Origin: Colletotrichum lupini
Lineage: Eukaryota > Ascomycota > Sordariomycetes > Glomerellales > Glomerellaceae
Length of the DNA stretch: 64,000 bases
Reading direction: 5' to 3'
NCBI RefSeq assembly: GCF_023278565.1
Contig: NC_064681.1
Coordinates: forward strand, 2,108,001 to 2,172,000
Part shown: in pieces, positions 35,671-46,300 of the stretch
Numbering within the stretch: position 1 is the first letter of the stretch
Layout of the letters: every line of letters starts with the position of its first letter
Position numbers and translations under genes: made by a program
Notes under the pieces: model-generated
Seen by the model: only the letters and a program-made list of their open reading frames with translations
Database searches by the model: none
What the model was told of the DNA's origin: nothing

Positions 35671-35910
35671 AGTCGAAGTAACAAGACGGTAAGTAATGTA
35701 CGTGATGATCTGACGTCTTGGAATGATGATCTATTATTCAGGGGCCATTGAAAGGTTGTATGTAGTAAGGCTATGTGGAAGAGGAGAATGTACCTACGCA
35801 GGCAAGTCTACATCCCATCCGCTACAGGGGAAGGTGAACGTGCATGCTAGGTGAGCTAGGTAATGTCATGAAGTTTTAGAGGTAGACGCTTTCAAGCAAA
35901 GTCAAATCCG

Positions 35911-37332
35911 TCATTCCGACGCAGGCACGCCCTGCATGCTTCTACGTTCTTCAGGTGTCGCCGGGCTGCTTCCCAGTGTACGCTGCAAATTTTCTCTCAC
36001 AGCGTCCACGTCGCCTTCCTCCATTGCAAGGAAGTTGATCTGTTATCATTCATGGTCAGCAGCCGTCCTAGGTCCATGGTTCACGCATCTGAAGAGAAGA
36101 AAGGTCACTCACCAGGTCATCCCCGCCCGACGTCGCCCCGTACAAGACCGCCTCAGACAGGGACGTCGTGATGCCTTTCTGTACTCTATCCTCCCAAACG
36201 CCTTCCCAATTCCATTCCCCAGGCTTTCTGGAGACGGAAGGCGCACTACCGATAGGTTTCCTAACAATGGAGTGAACACTCCCGCTGGTGGAAGGCTTCC
36301 TCTCAGGCAGCGGAGGCGGCGCCTCCTCCACCTTTTCTTCCCCTTCCGCTTCGCCTTCCTTCTTCTCCTGAGCACCATCAGCAGCCTCTGCCACTTTGTC
36401 GCTCTCTTGCTCCTTTTCACTCTTCTCCTGCGGTACCGGATCGCCAGGAAAACTCTTGCCGGTCTGTCGCTGACGTGTCCGCCACGCATGCCACGCGCCG
36501 GGGTTTCCCGCAGCTTCGAGAGGCACCGAGTCTAGCACCTTTTCGTCATCGAACGTGCTCCGGATATATCGCAAGACCTCGTACGTGGAGACCTCTCGCC
36601 TCGAAGTGTCGAGATACCCAGGCCGTCCTCCGAGAGGCGTCGCCTTTGAGCTCGGCGTCGACGTAGTGCTGGATGGCCCCCCACCGCCTCTGGCAGGCGT
36701 CGCGGGCGGTTGTTGTTGCTGCTGGCCGCTGACCTGTCGGCTCCCTGCGTTGCTTTTGCTGCCCCGCCCAAACCAAGCGGGAAACCCATGTCGTAGACTG
36801 AAACCTCCGGGCGGTAGGCGCTCTGCGTCGGTGGCGCTTACCGTGCCGTTGTCCTGAATGTCGGTGGTGTACATGTACGTGGTTAATGGTGTGATTAGGG
36901 GGTGGAAAATGTCTGTTGAAAAAGTGACCAGTGGCGGTAGTCGAGGATATGTGTCTGGGAACGAAATCTGAAATCTCAGGATAGCCGTAGCGTAGGGTCC
37001 TGCGAATAAGTCTCAGTCTTCTCTCCGTTCTTCTCTTCACTCTGGGTCTTCCTCTCTCATCGTGAATAAAGTCCGGGGGCTTCCATACCGTGCCTCACAA
37101 ACATGACGCCGGACCATAGCATCGGGTCTCCTGGCGTCAAGCTCACAAAGACCCCCTCCGGACAAGCCTGCTTCAGACCAGCACTAGTGTACAGAGGTTA
37201 GCAACTTGCACGCTTAAATCAGACCTCAGGGGGTGACGCTCGATGGGGTCTGGGTTTGGGGGAAACTCACAATTCGGCCAGGAGGTGCTGTCGCCGCAAC
37301 GACGGCATGCTGCCCATCCGTAGACTCGCCAT
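35911..37332 (-). CDS. UBC-fold (E2-like) protein without evident catalytic Cys, with long C-terminal extension
   Basis: Exons: 37271-37332, 37089-37183, 36113-36999 and 35911-36039, introns 87, 89 and 73 bp, all in phase, 390 residues. The N-terminal 110 or so residues are a ubiquitin-conjugating fold: RRQHLLAEFAGLKQACPEGV, SLTPGDPMLWSGVMFV, GPYATAILRFQISFPDTYP, PPLVTFSTDIFHPLITPLT. The HPN motif reads HPL and no Cys follows at the catalytic position, as in UEV/AKTIP (FTS)-type inactive E2 variants. The remainder has a conserved TTDIQDNGTVSATDAERLPPGGFSLRHGFPAWFG block, a Gln/Gly/Pro linker, a STYEVLRYIRSTFDDEKVLDSV block, a Glu/Lys-rich stretch and a C-terminal acidic helix. Its role is unknown; a scaffold in endosomal or ubiquitin pathways is only suggested by AKTIP-like proteins. 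Confidence 0.85.
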
Positions 37333-37991
37333 TTTTTCTTATAAACAAAGCATCAAAAATAAGGACTTGATGAGGATGAATGTGCCGCGATGAGAGGAAG
37401 TTCGTCTTGAGACATTGAACGATGCCTCATTCATGCGTGAAGCAAGGGCGGTCATGAAAAGCGGTAAGAAATTCTGCCGGCCCAATTCCTTATCGTGATA
37501 AGCGAAATCTTATCTTATCGGTGATAGCGAAGGCTGTTTTTACCCCACCTCCACTGTACGTCACAAGCTACCCCGCCAAAAAGTGTTCACGGCAGGTGTA
37601 GCGATCTCGGTCATCTCGGCCGTCGCGTCGGCGTCACTCTTGTCGAGGCTGGCGGCTCGGGCGGAGAGAAATTTCAGTGGATGAGGCGTGAATTACTGAG
37701 TTCTCAATTTTCTGTGTATACGAGGGTTCGCGAATCGCAACGTGATTCGGCCATGCACACAACAATGACGTTTGGGCAAAAGGAAACCCCACGATGGCAT
37801 CGATCCATTCAGAAATAGAGGGGTAAAATTTTGGTCTCATGATCTATTCATATCCCAATATGCAGGTGACTGATGCTCGTCACTCTTACAGCCCTGGCAT
37901 CTTTGTGCCACGTTTACATGTAGCCCCCCAAAGCAGTGATGCCTTCGAAGGGATGAATAATGACTTGCGCGAGAGGCTTCTTACTGGGCCA
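37333..37991. other. intergenic region, no supported gene
   Basis: About 660 bp between the E2-like gene and the 3' end of the CCDC124-family gene. It holds an imperfect CTTATC/GATAAG pair near 37488-37520 (GATA-type sites by sequence only) and no other recognisable feature. Confidence 0.5.
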
Positions 37992-38845
37992 TTATTTCCC
38001 GAGGCGGGCCTCAATCTTGCCCTTCTCCTTCGCCTTGATCTCGGCCAACTCCTCCCTGGTACTGTCGAATCTCGCGTTCACCTGGTTGAAGGGGTTCTCC
38101 GGGCTCTTCTCAAACTCCTTTCTAATCTTGTCCTTCTTCTGCTGCTGACGCAGGCCCTGGCCCGAGCCGTCGTCCTCCATCTCCTTGAGCCGACGCTCCT
38201 CGAATGCTGCGTACGCCGCCTTGAAACGTCGCTCGGGGTGGCGGTCAATCTTTGCGTTGTTGTCGGAGCCTGTGAGGGAGAGGGCGTCGAGGGCGTTGTC
38301 GATACCGGTGGCGTTGAGCGCGGCAAGCGAGCCTCCGCTCTGATCGCCGTCCAACTGTGACAGATCGAGCCCACGTGTTTTCTTGACGGCCGTCTTGTTG
38401 TTCTTGGGTCCAGTCCGTCCGGGGGTGTTGGCCTCCTCCTCTTTCAGGAGCGCATCCTTCTCGGCCTTCTTTCTGGCTGCTTCTGCCTTCTTGGCGGCTT
38501 CCGCTTCCCTAAAGGATGGATGATGTGGTCAGCCATGGCACTGGGTTGGTTTCCTCTCTGTGGGGTACTGGAGATCTCGAGAGATGGGGAAACGTGATGC
38601 ATGGAAGCCGGTGGTGTCACATGTGGGACACCACATCGTGGCGGCCGAGGGGAGGTTGCCGTAACGTTGTTCGTGACTCCTACTCACTTCTTTCCAGCTC
38701 CCTTGGCGCCCTTGCCCCAGTCAGCGTCTTCAACGGCAGCCCTCTTCGCGTCCTCGGCAGCGGCCTTCTGTGCAGCAGCATCGGCCTTACGGGCGTTCCC
38801 GGCAGCCTTTTTGCTATTCTCACCTGCTCCCTTCTTGCCAGCCAT
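37992..38845 (-). CDS. CCDC124-family (Oxs1/DUF1014) coiled-coil protein
   Basis: Exons 38688-38845 and 37992-38508 with a 179-bp intron, 224 residues. The N-terminal half (MAGKKGAGENSKKAAGNAR onward) is Ala/Lys/Glu-rich and predicted coiled coil. The C-terminal half carries the family signature DRHPERRFKAAYAAFEERRL, then KDKIRKEFEKSPENPFNQVN and ARFDSTREELAEI. Animal CCDC124 and yeast Lso2 bind ribosomes and help recovery from stationary-phase hibernation; a ribosome-associated role is therefore likely but inferred. The length is normal for the family. It is the first gene upstream of the 16-kb block without supported protein genes. Confidence 0.93.
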
Positions 38846-39795
38846 GTTGTCTCCTTGTGATGCTGGGTGTCTGGTTCGGTCACTGGTCGGCGATATGCGC
38901 GATATGCGATGCGATGCACGGGTTTGCAACAGTCGTCCGTATGCGTGTGCTTTATGTAAGGTAGTTTGCTTCTCTGTATGGCCGCGTGCGTGGTTCGTGT
39001 CTAGTGCCCGGGATGTTGCAGTCGAGCAAGTGGTGCGTGTGAAGGATGTTGTGAAACCCGAGGGGAGATGGGAGAGGGGAGAAAACTAGTTGGATGTCGT
39101 TGTCTCCTCCGCAGACCTATGGGCTAAATGGAGAATGGGTAAAGCGGAGCGGAGCGTGAGGGAGGTAAGGCAGCGTAGCGTTGGACCCTCCGTGTTCACT
39201 GGTGTAAGGTGGTGTAAAGTAGCTAGGGCCGGTGCGGCGGGCCAGGGATGAATGGGGTGAGGTCGTCAAAAGAAGCTGGCGGGAGGGTGGTGGACAGTGT
39301 AAAAGCCGGTGATTTGGACGGTACCTACCTTGAGGTAGGTAGCCGGGTCCTTTTCCAATAAAGGTACCTCGGACTAGTACCTCTGGCAAGTATTGTTTCT
39401 AGGCTCTTTTCATCCGATGCAAATTGTGGCTCTCAAGCATTGGATGACCGGGACAGATAGCCTCTACCAGATTTTGAGACGGCGACCAACAGACACGATC
39501 GCTCGAGGACTCGGTGCGTAGGTAGCCACAGCATGGCTTTAGGGGTATGCCAGCAGCTACCACCTCGTGTTTTCCAGCTAAATCATTCTACTTCATCTAC
39601 TCATGTCGTACGGATTCAAATGTCATGTCGAACCGAGGGAGCTGAAGCAGCGAGTCCCTCACACAATGAAGGTATCTCGGTGATGAAATCGCAACCGAGG
39701 TACAGTGTCGGTCTTTGTGCAACACACCGTGCGGGCGATAGTGGGGACAGCCCGTCACCCCGTTTGCAAACGTGCGTCACACCATACGACTGACT

Positions 39796-39898
39796 GACTA
39801 CCTACCTGACTTACGGAATACCTACATATTCATTCGTACCTACCTATCCGTATTACTTACCTACCTATACACATCCCATAAACACCTACCTTACCTTA
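39796..39898 (+). repeat. CTACC/TACCT-rich short-repeat stretch
   Basis: The stretch contains about ten degenerate copies of TACCTAC-type units interrupted by ATAC and TTAC sequences. It resembles isolated ACCTACCT or AGGTAGGT runs elsewhere in the window. Confidence 0.7.
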
Positions 39899-41458
39899 TA
39901 TGGATACTTTCCCTTCAAGCTATTGGCACATGGAAAGTAAGGTAGGCAGCTACATATTATACGCCGCGCATGGCAGCATCGCCTGTCGTCCTCCCCGACC
40001 ATCTAAATCCTCATTAGCACAGCATTCGATAACTCGCACGCACGAGGCAAGATTGAGTAGGCCGGCATCGATGCAAGTTCTCGCCGTTAGATTACCCTCT
40101 TTCTCTCTCTATTCCTCTCTTTACCGGTCCCTATAAACGGAACGAAAGCCGGATAGCGTCTTCCGTATCCCCCGACCATTGTTTGAACAGATCGAGTCAT
40201 ATCCCTTCGTTCCGCCTGTCCAACGCCAATCTATCCGATCCAGTCCATACATTGGGCATGAAGCGTCTTTCATTGTGCTACTCAAATCAGCATCCCGTGT
40301 TTGGTGAGCTTACATTGATGCATGTCTTCGCGCCCCCTTCGCGCCTTCTTCCGCGCCCTCGCACAAACATGTACCAGGGACCTAATCACCACGTACCGAG
40401 CTACTCATGCCTGTGCTTTCACCGAGTTGACACATCAGCCACTCAGAGGGAGCTTCGGTGAACATGACCTGCAGTACCCTGCCTTTTTCGGTATCGAGAC
40501 CTGCCATCGTAGGTCCGTCCAGTTGTGCCACGTGCCACTTTCTTTCTGGGGGCTTAGAGCTTGCAGGAATTGAGACGTTGCTAAGTCTGGCAGCTTTTAA
40601 TACGTTTTCCCAGGGTTGTCTTTAGTGACTGGACGATTGACCCTGGAAATACAATTGTCCCAGGCTCATCGGACCGCGCCTGCGTAATGAGCCCCTTGGT
40701 GCTAATGCAGTGTTGCCTCTTCACCACCACAAGCCTGGCTCTCTGTCGGCAACGTCAGGAATGGAATCTTCTGTTCTTCTGTTACACAAGAATGCGCAAC
40801 CATAGTTCGTTGGTTGGTTCCGCAGCAAATAAGTGGGCGATAACCAACCGGAACCCAGCGGTTACATCTACACAGCAAAGGTCACACTGTCCTTCCTGGA
40901 TCATACCCGCTGTGACAGAGTACTAATGGCGATCAATGTACGGATAACGTGCATACGCCCAACCTTTGCATAATGTGGGTTGCTAGAGAGGCAGGCGGAT
41001 GTTTACCGAAGGTGCGTCCAATGTTATTCTCGGCAAGATACATGCCACAGTGAGTGATGAAGTACACCAAATAGGCATTATACACGGCCTAGGTTGCTGT
41101 CTGAACGCTGTACAGTTAATCCCCTGATGCTTCCTTTGTAAAAAAAAATTTCCCTGACAAAATAGGAAAGCAGAACGAGTAGGAATATACTAGAGCACGA
41201 GCAGAGACAAATGCGAATCGTTTCTTGAGAGTGCAAAAGACGGTCCAGCTCGCCATCACACATCTTCAAGTCCATTTCAGGTGTCTTCTATCAGTGATAT
41301 TATGCCGCATGTCTCTGTCTCCAGGGTTGTCAATATATCACGGCTCCTTGTGTCCACGTCAGCCCTCCGGTCTGACGTGTCCGCGGTGTTGTGGTGCTGT
41401 GTCGATGACTGACCACACGGAAGAGCGCCTGGCAAAGACTCCACGACCTTCAGCATCC

Positions 41459-41474
41459 GGGGGGGGGGGGGGGG
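41459..41474 (+). repeat. G16 homopolymer
   Basis: Sixteen consecutive G residues in intergenic DNA, the longest G run in the window. Confidence 0.88.
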
Positions 41475-43036
41475 CAGAATAAGATTCCTGTCGGTACGGA
41501 GCAGAAGTTCCAGAATAGTCTCGGATAATTCAAAACACTTTCACCCCTGAGCCTTGTGAAGGGTGGCTCGAAAGCTTCTATGGCCCGGCCCGTCAAGGTC
41601 TGTTGTCTAGGGCTGATCAACCGTGGCATATGCCTTGATCTGAACTTCGGTGAGTCAACGGGCGAACCACCCCTTTGAGCAGGGTTCAGAACGTCGTCAA
41701 CCGTATTGAGGCTCACGGTTCCCTGGGCTGACAATGAATTTTGCTGCGGTCTAATCAGCGGTGTAAGCAAGTAATCACTGGCTCTAGGACCTGGAGTGGG
41801 ACCCATGGCAGCCACGTATCGCAGCAACCGTAACGTCACCTTGTTGTTTCCCGTGAAGTATTGAGCACAGAGGCATCCGGACGCCCCGGACCCCCTAGTC
41901 GACCACGGGAGTGCTCAAGGGCAGTTAGCCACCCATTTGGAGTTTCCAAGGTCAAGCATGGATGCCAAGTTGAGAGAGCAAGGCAACCTTAGCCAGGTTT
42001 GTTGCTCTCAGCCGGGCAGCCTGCGGGGATAATTGCACGACGTCTGGTCGTGACAATAGTCGTATGACGTGACGCCATTCTTTCCCCAGGCACTTGACAT
42101 CACCTGCCAGGCTTGAAGAATAGTTGTTGAATGTCTTCATATCTGTACACTCGCGGACTGACGGAACCAAGAAGCACGTGTGGAATACGGAGTTGGCCTT
42201 CGAACCCTGTTAGGATATAGTTTGAGCCCGGAAATTCCGCTCCTAGGGAGCAGGCTAGGATGCCAAGTCCCCTTGCTCATCCTGCTGGCTCTGGTGTAGG
42301 CCACCCTTGCAAACTCCCAGCTCACGGTGTCAATGTAAGAAAAGAGATGGGCTTGCAGGCGGTGAGAGATCTACAGGGCTGTAACGAGTTGGTAAGTGAC
42401 ATGTCACATATCGATTACGGGGAAAACTTACCAGGGGGGCGCGCGCGCGCAGAACCCAATGTGGGAGTCAAGCTTTAAGGCTTCCAGCCTAGTGATTCTG
42501 CGGTGGAGAAGCACCCCCTTTCCTAGGTAGACAGAGCGAACCCTGTTTCTGGCGACCTACCGAGCCGGTGAGTCGACTGACCGAAGGTGAGTACGGACTA
42601 CTTGTTCCTCTTTCATGTGTCTGAACAAGGATTCCTGAGCCGACAGTTGCACAGACTCCAATCATCAGCTATAAGGAGCAAAAAGCAAGCGTTCGAAGAG
42701 TGTAACGCCAGAGCTCAAAGGCATGAAAGGTTTGCGGCGAGGGCTACCTAGCCAGGATCAGCTGATGCCCGTGGGTATGGTCAACAACATAATCCATTTC
42801 CCTTTCCAAGGTCGGTAACAAGACAAGGCTCGCGCTCCTCCAGCAGATCAGTACTCAGCAGACCCTGCATTATTGTAGATATGAAGCTGAAACTCATACG
42901 CCATGTATATCTGCACTGAGGAGTTAGCTGATACAGCTACGAGGACATCGAGAAGCTAGGAGGACAGACACGTGCATCTAATCAATCGTCTTACACTCAA
43001 GGTATACTCTCATGCGCATGAGGTGCCACGAAGGTT

Positions 43037-43071
43037 CTTTTATATATATACATATACATATATATAAAAAG
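43037..43071. repeat. AT-rich near-palindrome
   Basis: A 35-bp TATATA tract with two internal CATA steps and flanking CTTTT/AAAAAG arms that can pair as an imperfect hairpin. It lies about 190 bp past the 3' end of the tRNA-Asn gene. Confidence 0.75.
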
Positions 43072-43208
43072 CTAAACTCGCCGTGAGCTGAAGAGTGTGC
43101 CTAGCTTATAGTCAACGAAACGCATCATCTCAATGGGATGAGGTGCATCCAATTCGTACATACCCCAGCTCGAACATTGAAGTAAGCAGCTGGCAAAAAG
43201 AATTTGCG

Positions 43209-43213
43209 AAAAA
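43209..43213 (-). terminator. candidate Pol III terminator for tRNA-Asn
   Basis: The first T5 run on the minus strand downstream of tRNA-Asn, 42 nt after the discriminator base. It is more distant than usual, so confidence is modest. Confidence 0.4.
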
Positions 43214-43255
43214 GATGTGAGCCAACCCTTGTACAATGGAGTCAAACCATAGCAA

Positions 43256-43329
43256 CTCCCCGGCGTGGGCTCGAACCACGAACCTCCAGATTAACAGTCT
43301 GACGCGCTAGCCAATTGTGCCACCGGGGA
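43256..43329 (-). tRNA. tRNA-Asn(GUU)
   Basis: On the minus strand a perfect 7-bp acceptor stem (TCCCCGG/CCGGGGA), a D arm GCAC/GCGC, an anticodon stem TCAGA/TCTGG with loop CTGTTAA and anticodon GTT at 43293-43295, and a T arm CGTGG-TTCGAGC-CCACG. There is no intron. The A box (TGGCACAATTGG) and B box (GGTTCGAGCCC) are recognisable. Confidence 0.95.
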
Positions 43330-46300
43330 TACTCGAAACGAGTCAGTAAGGAAGGGACCTGGATCGTGGAAACTGCGTCGTTTCCGGCGCATATGGATGG
43401 CGGAACTTCTTCACTGCTCAGATTTTGAAAGTGTGCTCCAGGGTTAGGGCGTTTTTGAAGCGGGAACTTGTCGTGGACGGCATCGGGCCGCCCCATAGAA
43501 GTGGGTAGTAGTCAGTCCTGCAGACCAAAACTATGCTAACGGCAGCAGCAGATTGCTTGGTCGCATCAACAGATACATCCCACGATGTTGACGTTTTGTT
43601 GCCAGATGTTGGGACAGGAAGACGACTCAGTCGTCTAGGAAGCACCGGCGCCCTTATTGAAGAAAATCAATACTGACCCGGAGTGATACTGCAAGGGTTG
43701 CCTACATTCGGGCAAGGTTTGCGAAAGTTACCAGGCTCGGAATTCGTGGCTCTTCGGTGGGCAGACCAGCCTAGTAGACATAGCAATTGTGCTCCTCAAG
43801 ATGGGGGCCTGGGCGTCGTCTGTATGCCCTGAAAAATGGCAGATCGTAACATGATCTGATGGAGAGCCAGTAGATCGAGTCGAAGCAGGAGCCAGCTGCT
43901 TACGCCTCAAGAAAGCAAAGCAACTAGCGCAATTTGAGAATACCGGGCAGCAAGTGGAAGGGTGCCATGATGCGAAATGGTACCATGTCGGAAGTGATGG
44001 TGTTGATTGAGGCAAGCGCCTTCGTGCATCCAGGTTAGAACGTCTGAAAGCGGCGGCAGAAGCCGACCCCAGAAGAGGTATCTCGCAGTCCAACGCCTGA
44101 ATGCGAGCCGTCCCTCAAGCGTTCCTTTTGTGTGAACGGCTCGGCGGTGATGGACATGATGCATACTGGTGGGTGACGGGGTGGTCTTGGCGTTGTTTGT
44201 CGAGGTAGCGTGACCTTTAATTAGCAAGCCAGCAAGCAGTCGAGAATGGGGGCCAAAATGCCATGTTGCCAGTATGCTGTAGCTCGAAGTTTGACTTGAC
44301 TTCTGCCGTCGATGCAGACGGATGCCGGGGGTGAGTGCAGGGATACCGTATACTCACTTCACGGATAAGGCGTTTGATAGCGTGATCAAATCAAGGGATG
44401 AACAGCTTAGCTCAGCCCGTATGCAATGAAGTGCGGGATGAGATGCGACTCTGGGCGTGAGGATACTTGGATCAACGGCCGGTTTTCGGTTCGAATGGTT
44501 TGATGTGCTTTGGGCACGCACAGTGACAGCCATGCAGATTGGCTAGCTGGCAGGCGAGAGTGGGCGAGTAAAGGTGGCCGAGGAGGGGATTGGGTAGTAT
44601 CAACACACCGAGTTGACGGTCACTGTAGGTCCCCTTGCAGGTCTCGCAGGTATCGCGAGAGAATGACGGGCCAGCGAGGCGGTAGGCGGAGAACGGCATG
44701 CGGCATGCGGCGACATGCTTGATGCTGCGGCCCAAGAAGGAAGACTGATCAGGTGATGTTCTGCGAGACATTAGTTCGTGATATGACAGACGCAGATCAC
44801 GAGTTACCTGGCAGGACAAAGGTCTCAGCTTATTGACTTTTGCCGAACAGCTGGCCAATGTAGGGATGACAAGCAAGTGCCCATCTTGGCAGAAGCATGG
44901 GAAAGAAGAGCGAACGGCTGCAGGACAGGGAAGAAGGCAGCCGTCTCCTGCAGGAACTGATGCCCACTGCATTGTTTTTTCCCTTTCTTTCATTTCTGAG
45001 CATCTTGAGGCATCGAGATGAGGCGGTAAGCTGCAGGAAGGCGAGAGTCGGAAGGCAGATCGAAGGTCGGGGAGGATTGAGGACTGGTAAAGAATCCCGA
45101 CTGAGGGTGGATCCCACTGAGGGCATTCGCAAGCTGCACCAAGGCCAAGGTTAGCTTGGTCCGCGTTGGTAGAAGATTGCCGAGAAACATTCCCGTCCTC
45201 GGCTGTGTCTTCCCACGTAGTTCATGCTGGAAACTGGGGGCACCTGTGGTGTTGTACTAAGGCATTGATCGCATGCGCAGAACGGCAAACGGCTGAAGGG
45301 TCAGAATCGAAACACCCAGAACGCCTTTGAACAAGGACATGCGGTCAAAATCATCTCCAGGAATGAAAGTGAGGTTAGGTGAGTTGAGTCGAGGTATTCG
45401 CGTGTACTCCGTACCTGGATACCTTTCCAAGTGCTTCGTGCCTGCCTTCAAGTTGTCCACTTACACCGGCGTACCCAGTACCCCATGTCTTAGGTAAGCT
45501 GGGGGGGGGGTCGGATCTTGGGGAAAGCCTCGAAGGACTGGAAAGACTCGGGTGGGAAGGAGGGGATGGTATGTACATCCTCCCAGGCTGGGTACCTTTA
45601 CCGCACCAAAGGTATCCGCACCTCAGCCAAACGTGGAATGAGACTCTGATCTCTGCTTCCCTTTTTTTGTGCTCCTTGCTTTTTCCAAAGGCACATGGCC
45701 TTAACGACCCGCGATCTTCGCATACAACGTGCCTTCCTTCTGCTTCGCGCAGCATGATCCCATACATACGAGGCAAGATGCGCTGCGTGTCTACTGATGT
45801 TTTTCCTAATCTCAGGCAGGTGTGTTTGTGCAGATTCACTGTCTTGGGCAGGTGCTGCTGCACCTGAGAAAACCACGACCCAGCCATTACCAGCGCCAGC
45901 ATCAGCTACGCTTGCGTATCTGCATGTTCTATTGTCTGCGTGTCTAAGTTTGTGAGCTTCCTGCCCACAAGAAGAAACGTGTAAGTGGCAGGTCCACCGT
46001 CCAGGCAGAAAAAGACCAGTCAAGGATTCAGGACGGGACGTTACGTGCGTACGGCTGGTTCCTAGAGTCTACCCATACCCGTCCTTGTCGAACCCGTTGC
46101 CTCACCGACTGCATCCAAGTTCGGGACCCCAAGGAGACGCATCTCGGATCGACAACCACGGCTTAGAAGGGAACGAAGTCGTGTTATGCAACAGAGTGAG
46201 AAAACCAAACGGCACGACAAAGGCGGGCGGGTCGCAGAGCGGAGGAAAAAGGAAGTGGTCGAGGCGGAGAGAAGAGAACATCTTGGCCCGCAAGGCGGCT

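Larger units (their letters stand above)
38846..43208. other. left part of a gene-poor block
   Basis: About 4.4 kb with no supported protein gene. It contains dense CCTACC/TACCTA repeats at 39790-39900, a G16 run at 41459-41474, a GCGCGC run near 42439, and the AT-rich near-palindrome at 43037-43071. Open frames are short and lack domains. Confidence 0.55.

Noticed and set aside
43242..43496. 84-codon frame containing WLARQTVNLEVRGSSPRRG
   Set aside because: It is the translated tRNA-Asn gene, a well-known annotation artefact.
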